Assembly (NCBI GenBank): GCA_037176705.1
Contig: CM073889.1
Span: forward strand, 106,843,890 to 106,907,889
DNA: 64,000 nt
Direction of reading: 5' to 3'
DNA from: Molossus alvarezi
Taxonomy: Eukaryota; Chordata; Mammalia; Chiroptera; Molossidae
Part shown: positions 39,401 to 45,400 of the stretch, piece by piece
Layout of the letters: the number at the start of each line of letters is the position of its first letter
How positions within the stretch are numbered: the first letter of the stretch is position 1
Position numbers and translations under genes: made by a program
Notes under the pieces: generated by a model
Database searches by the model: none
What the model saw: only the letters and a program-made list of their open reading frames with translations
What the model was told of the DNA's origin: nothing

Positions 39401-42400
39401 TTTTAAAGAGAATATAGCAGCAACCTGCTAGCTTTCAGTAATTCATAAAAAAACCAAACCCACATAACTAAAATTTTTAAACTGACCTAGCCTAACACAA
39501 TTATTTGATAAGTGAGAACTGAAGACCAGAAAGTTTAATGACTTGTCCAAGATCAGGCGCTCCAGTTAATGGCAGGATCACAACTAGAACACTTAACTCC
39601 TAAATCCAGTCCAAAATCAGCTTTCTCTGAAAGTACCATGTTAGGGTCTTCTTAACATGTAAGTTTGTGTTTACAGTCATAATATAAATTCTATTTCATA
39701 TTCTTCCCTACTTGCTAAAGTAGTCAGTGGTTACCTTGAACAATTACATGCATAAACATATTCAGCTAGCAAATGGGTAAAGAAAATGTATGGATGGGCT
39801 CTCTGAAGATATCTTTTAAAAGTATATTTTTCTGCAGGGTATAACTTTAACAGGTAATTTCTAGATGTATTATATTTGCTAATGGGCAGCCATAATAATA
39901 ATTGATCCTATAAATAACACAAAATAGCTACAGCATTCATTGAGTACTTATTATATGTTATGCAACTTACAAAACCCTTAAATTCATTTACAATTCCTCA
40001 TTTTAAAGATAAGAACAATGAAGCAGTGTTGGAATCTGATCACAAAACCCAAATCTTAACTGCTATTCCAAAAATTCAAAATAGTGGCCTACCCAGTACT
40101 TTTTGTTATTTCTAAATTAACTGCCAAGATAAGAACTATTTGTATGCTCTTGTAAGGAATCCAGACAGGTTATACACTGCATGATACCATTTTTATAAAG
40201 TTCAAACCCAGGCAAAACTAATCTGTTCTGTTAGAATTCAAGAGTAAAGAGAAGGAGCTTGGCCCTGGCCGGTTTGGCTCAGCGGTAGAGCATCGGCCTG
40301 CGGTCTGGAGAGACCTGGGTTCAGTTCCCGCTAAGGGCACATAACTCGGTTGCAGTTTGTCCCCGGCCCCGGTTGGTTGTGCGGGTGGCGACCACTCGAT
40401 GTGTCCCTTTCACATCGATGTTTCTCCCTCTCTCTCCCTCCCACTCTACCTGAACAAAGAATGGAAAAATGTCCTCGGGTGAGGATGATAAAAAAAAAAA
40501 AAAAAAAAGAGAAGGAGTTTGCAGGAGGTTGAAGATCAGGGGATGACTCTGGAGTGCTGCTGTTGGTTAAATACATGTAACCACTTTGAAAATTTATCAA
40601 GCTATACACTTAAATTATTTGTGTACATTTTTGTATGCATGTTATACTTCAATTGAAAAGTTTAGTTAAAAAAATTCTCTGTATGTTCTTTAGGGCCTAA
40701 CCATGCCCCTAGTGATCTTAAAGCTGCTACCTACCTCACTCACTAATATTATCTGCCTGGTTCCTACAGGCTTACTAACTATGCTATAGTAAACCACCAT
40801 AGGTCCACAGCGATTTTGCTCTATGTAATAAATACAATATATATATAATGTATTATTGGGAAAAGCTACCATAACCATTAGAACTTGACATCCTAATATA
40901 CATTAACATTTTTTTTTTTACATTAACATTTTTATTGGATGGTAACACTGGCAGCTAACCAACTACAAAGTAACACCTGCTTTAAGAAAGTTGAATACAG
41001 CCCTGGCTGGTTTGGCTCAGTGGGTGGAGCATCGGCCTGCAGACCAGAGAGTCCCAGGTTCGGTTCCCACTAGGGGCACATTCCAAAAAGAAAGTTGAAT
41101 ACACAGTAAACACATTACAAAAGTGATACATCCATGAATTCAGGATAAAAGCCATTCAAACTGAGTTTTATGGAGGAGAAAATGTATATTCTTTTAACAT
41201 TGGAGCTTAACCACCAATAACAAAAATGGCACTGCTTATAACCACTAGAATGTATCTAGGTATATATTTAGGAAGTAACAGTTTGGAGATACCAGTGATA
41301 AATGTAGGTTACCATAATATATAATTCACATATATATTTTATTCTCTAAATAATATGATTAGGTTATATGTTATTATTCCTATTTAACAGGTAGGAGAAA
41401 GAATGCCAGAGAGTGAAATGAATTGCCCTTGGTCATAAAATTAGTCCTGCAGGCAGAGCTGTAGCTAAATCATTCACAGCAAAATTTACTGGAAAACGTC
41501 AGGCTCTGCAATACATAGAAATGAACATGCATTTCCCTTCTGCTTATGCCAGGAAGAGCAAGGATAGCACTTAATAATCCAAATAGTGCATTCAGCAATG
41601 GAATTAAAGTTATTTAACCTCTCTAAGACTCTATTTTCACATTTGTAGAATGGGGATAATTTCATTATTTTGAAGATTGAAAAATTTAAAATAAATGCTT
41701 AAACAAGTCCCTTACACAAATGAAATAGGTAAATACTATTTTAATTGCTTAGAAAATACTGGAGAAGATGTCAAGACAGTTCACTGGGGAAAAACACTTT
41801 TTTCAGCAAATGGTGCTAGAAAACTGGATATTCACATTGAAAAGAATAAAGGTGGACCTTTATTTTATACCATATACATAAATTAACACAAAATGGACCA
41901 ACAATCTAAACCTAAGAGCTATAACTATAAAATTCATTGATGAAAATATAGTGGGAAATCATCATGACATTGGATTTGGCAATGATTTCTGGAATATGAC
42001 ATTAAAAGTACAATCAGCATCAAAATTAAAAACTTTTGCACATCAAAGGACATTATCAAGAAAGTGAAAAGACAACCAATGGAAGAAAATATTTGCAAAT
42101 CATATATCTGACAAAGAATATCCAAGATACTATATAAAGAATTCCTACAACTCAACAACAAACAATCCAATTTAAAATGGGCAAAGAACTTGAACAGACA
42201 TTCCCTCAAAGATGATTTTAAAAGTGGTCAATAGCCCTGGCCGGTTTGGCTCAGCGGTTAGTTAGAACATCAGCCTGTGGTCCAGAGAGACTTGATGTGT
42301 TCCTTTCACATTGATGTTTCTCTCTCTCTCTCCCCCCCCACACACACACACTCTATCTGAACAAAAAATGGAAAATTGTCCTCAGGTGAGGATAAAAAAT

Positions 42401-45400
42401 AAATAAAATGAAATAAAATAAAAGTGGTCAATAGCCCGGACAGTGTGGCTCAGGGGTTGAGCATCAATCCCTATACCAAAAGGTTGCTGGTTCGATTCCC
42501 GGGCAGGGCACATGCCCAGGTTGTGGGCCAAATCCTCAGTGGGAGGCATGCAGGAGGCAACCAATCGATGTTCTTGCTCAGCGATATTTCTATCTCTCTC
42601 CCTCTCCTTTCCTCTCTTTCTAAAATCAATAAAGAAAAAAAACTTTTTTAAATAATAAAAGTGGTATAAGCACATGAAAAAATTCTCAAATCATTAGTCA
42701 TTAAAAATATACAAACCCAGCCCTGGCCAGTTTGGCTCAGCGGTTAGAGCGTCGGCCTGCGGTCCGGAGAGACCCGGGTTCGGTTCCCGCTAAGGGCACG
42801 TACTTCGGTTGCAGTTTGTCCCCGGCCCTGGTTGGTCGTGCGGGTGGCAGCCACTCGATGTGTCCCTTCACGTCGATGTTTCTCTCTCTCTCTCCCTCCC
42901 GCTCTATCTGTACAAAAAATGGAAAAATATCCTCGGGTGAGGATAAAAAAATATATATATATATATACAAACCCAAACCACCAGATGCCACTTCACCCCC
43001 ATTTAGGATGTCATTAAAATATAAAAAATGTTGGTAGTATATGGAGAACTAGACCTCTCATGTATAGCTGATGCAAAATAGTTTGGTGGTTTCTCAAATA
43101 GTTAAACATAGAATTATCATCTAATCCAGTCATTCTGGATATGTGTAAGTTCTGTCACATGCTACAATATGAATGCACCTTGAAAACACTGTGCTATGTG
43201 TAATAAGCCAGAAACAAAAGAAAAAATATTATGATCCCATTTACATGAAGTACCAAGAAGAGGCAAATTCAGAGACAGAAAGTAGAAGAAAGGTTACCAG
43301 GAGCTGGGGGGGGGGGGTAAGGATTGGGGGTAGATTGGGAGTTACTGGTTAATTGAGTTTCTGTCTGGGATAATGAAAAAATTCTAGGAAATAGATAGTG
43401 GTGATGGTAGTACATACAACATTGTGAATGTACTTAATGCCACTGAACTGTACATTTAAAAAAATTGTTAAAACAGTAAATTTAATGTTACATATTATTT
43501 TACTACCTATAAAAAAATGAAGGAAAAAAAATACTGGAGAGCCACTGAAGATTCTTAGAAGAGTGACAATCTTAGTAAAATTAATAGACAGGATAGATAA
43601 AGCATGGAAGTGAGAAATAAGGAATAAGGATTAAAGTAGAACTGGAAAGGAAATGAAGAAGTAGGGGCTGGAGAAAACTATGTTCTTGGCCTAAAATGGG
43701 ACATTAACGTTGATCTAAGAGGTTTCTCACATGATTTAATTGGATATAGTTAGATGTTTGAGGGTCTAATACTGACACTCATATATGTAAATCTGTAGTC
43801 ACAATGACATAGAGTTGGTGTAGGAATGTATTAATGGCCACAACGTTAAAAGAACTTTAAAGGAAATACAATCTTACCAGATTTGTTAATATTACCTAAA
43901 TATACTTTTGAATTTAAAAGTTATCTAAATTCAACCATTTTATTTGCTCTCTGTTTTTACAAAGAAAACAAAATTTTCATCCCACCAAAATAACTTTTTA
44001 AAAGTAAATAATAAAAGTGCTTTATCAGTCAATATCTGCAGTTATGTTTACAGTTAAATGATAATATATTGCTAATGGAGTTGTTTCCTTAATAGCAACA
44101 TTTCGCTACTTTTCTCACGTCATTTAATAACTTATTATTCTGTCATCTCTCCCTCTGCTATAGTAAGGGGAGCTGGGGGGCGGGTATGGAAGAGTATCAC
44201 CTAGAGACAAAAGTGTAAGTGCTCCCACTGACTAGAATTAGGAAAGTGAACTAAAAATGAGATTTGTTGTTAAAAATTCTCTATTCCCTTTTCCAACTCT
44301 GGCTTAGGTATTTAACAAATGTACAAGGCCCGGCTAGTGTGGCTCAGTGGTTGGTTGAGCATCGACCCATGCACCAAGAGGTCACCAGTTCGATTCCAGG
44401 TCAGGGCACATGCCCAGGTTGTGGGCCTGATCCCCAGTGCGGGGCGTGCAGGAGGCGGCCAGTGGAAGTTCTCTCTCATGGATGTTTCTATCTCTCTCTG
44501 CCTCTCCCTTCCTCTCTAAAATCAATAAAGAAAAAAAAAATATTTTTAAAAAACACAAAAAACAAATGTACAAGTATTCCCCTATATTAAGAGCATAGAC
44601 ATTACAAAATTGCTAAATCTGGGAAAGCACATACAGGAAATCTTTATCTTCTTCAAGTTGGTAAATGTCAAAGTCCACTTGTCAAATGGGTCCTCTACTC
44701 CACCATATGAAATTCAATGTGCTGCCTTTTTCAAGAGAGACTGGTCCAAAAACAAGTCCTAACTTGTTTTCATCTCTTTCTGCATCCCTCCACCTCCTAA
44801 AATGACCTAATCCTAATGCCACCTCTTCTATACTCAACGTTTACTGAATCATATTCAATAGATATGAATCACTTTTTCCTCTGGGATTCAAAATATTGCC
44901 TTGTTTATATAGTTTGTTGAACAATAAACTGCATTACATAAACAGTGATATGCACAGTAGATTTATCCAAGTTTATAAGTGTAAATAATGTCAGGGGCTC
45001 AAGGTAAATCCAGTGGAGAACTCTAATCCCTCTAACTAGGCACTGACATAACAAGGGGAGGTCAGTAAATACACACACTCGCTCACATCTTGGTTCTGAA
45101 TGTCTAGTTCCAACATGTCACTCTCACACACGAACACTGCACACCCAACCAATTCGGAAGATCCACTAGCTCTGCGACCTGTAAATCATGTGAAGATATC
45201 TACCAAAGCCAGTGAACATCTTTTCAAGATCCCTGTCCTCTTAAAACACTTAAATCATCGGGTAAAAAAATGGAGTCTATTTAATCAAACCCAAACATCT
45301 GGGCATCTACCTACCTGTATTATACACATCTACTATCATTTGTGTGTTCACACCTGCAATCGCACACATAGAGAAGCCTAAATTACAAAGTTACTCTGAC

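Larger units (their letters stand above)
41780..43520 (+). mobile_element. Old LINE-1 (L1M), ORF2 end and 3' UTR, with three SINEs inside
   Basis: GCAAATGGTGCTAGAAAACT, CTTTTGCACATCAAAGGACA, ACTCAACAACAAACAATCCA trace L1 ORF2, and 43190-43520 is an L1M 3' UTR with a 12-base G run at 43306-43317. Interrupted at 42234-42660 (two SINEs) and 42719-42950 (one). Confidence 0.85.
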
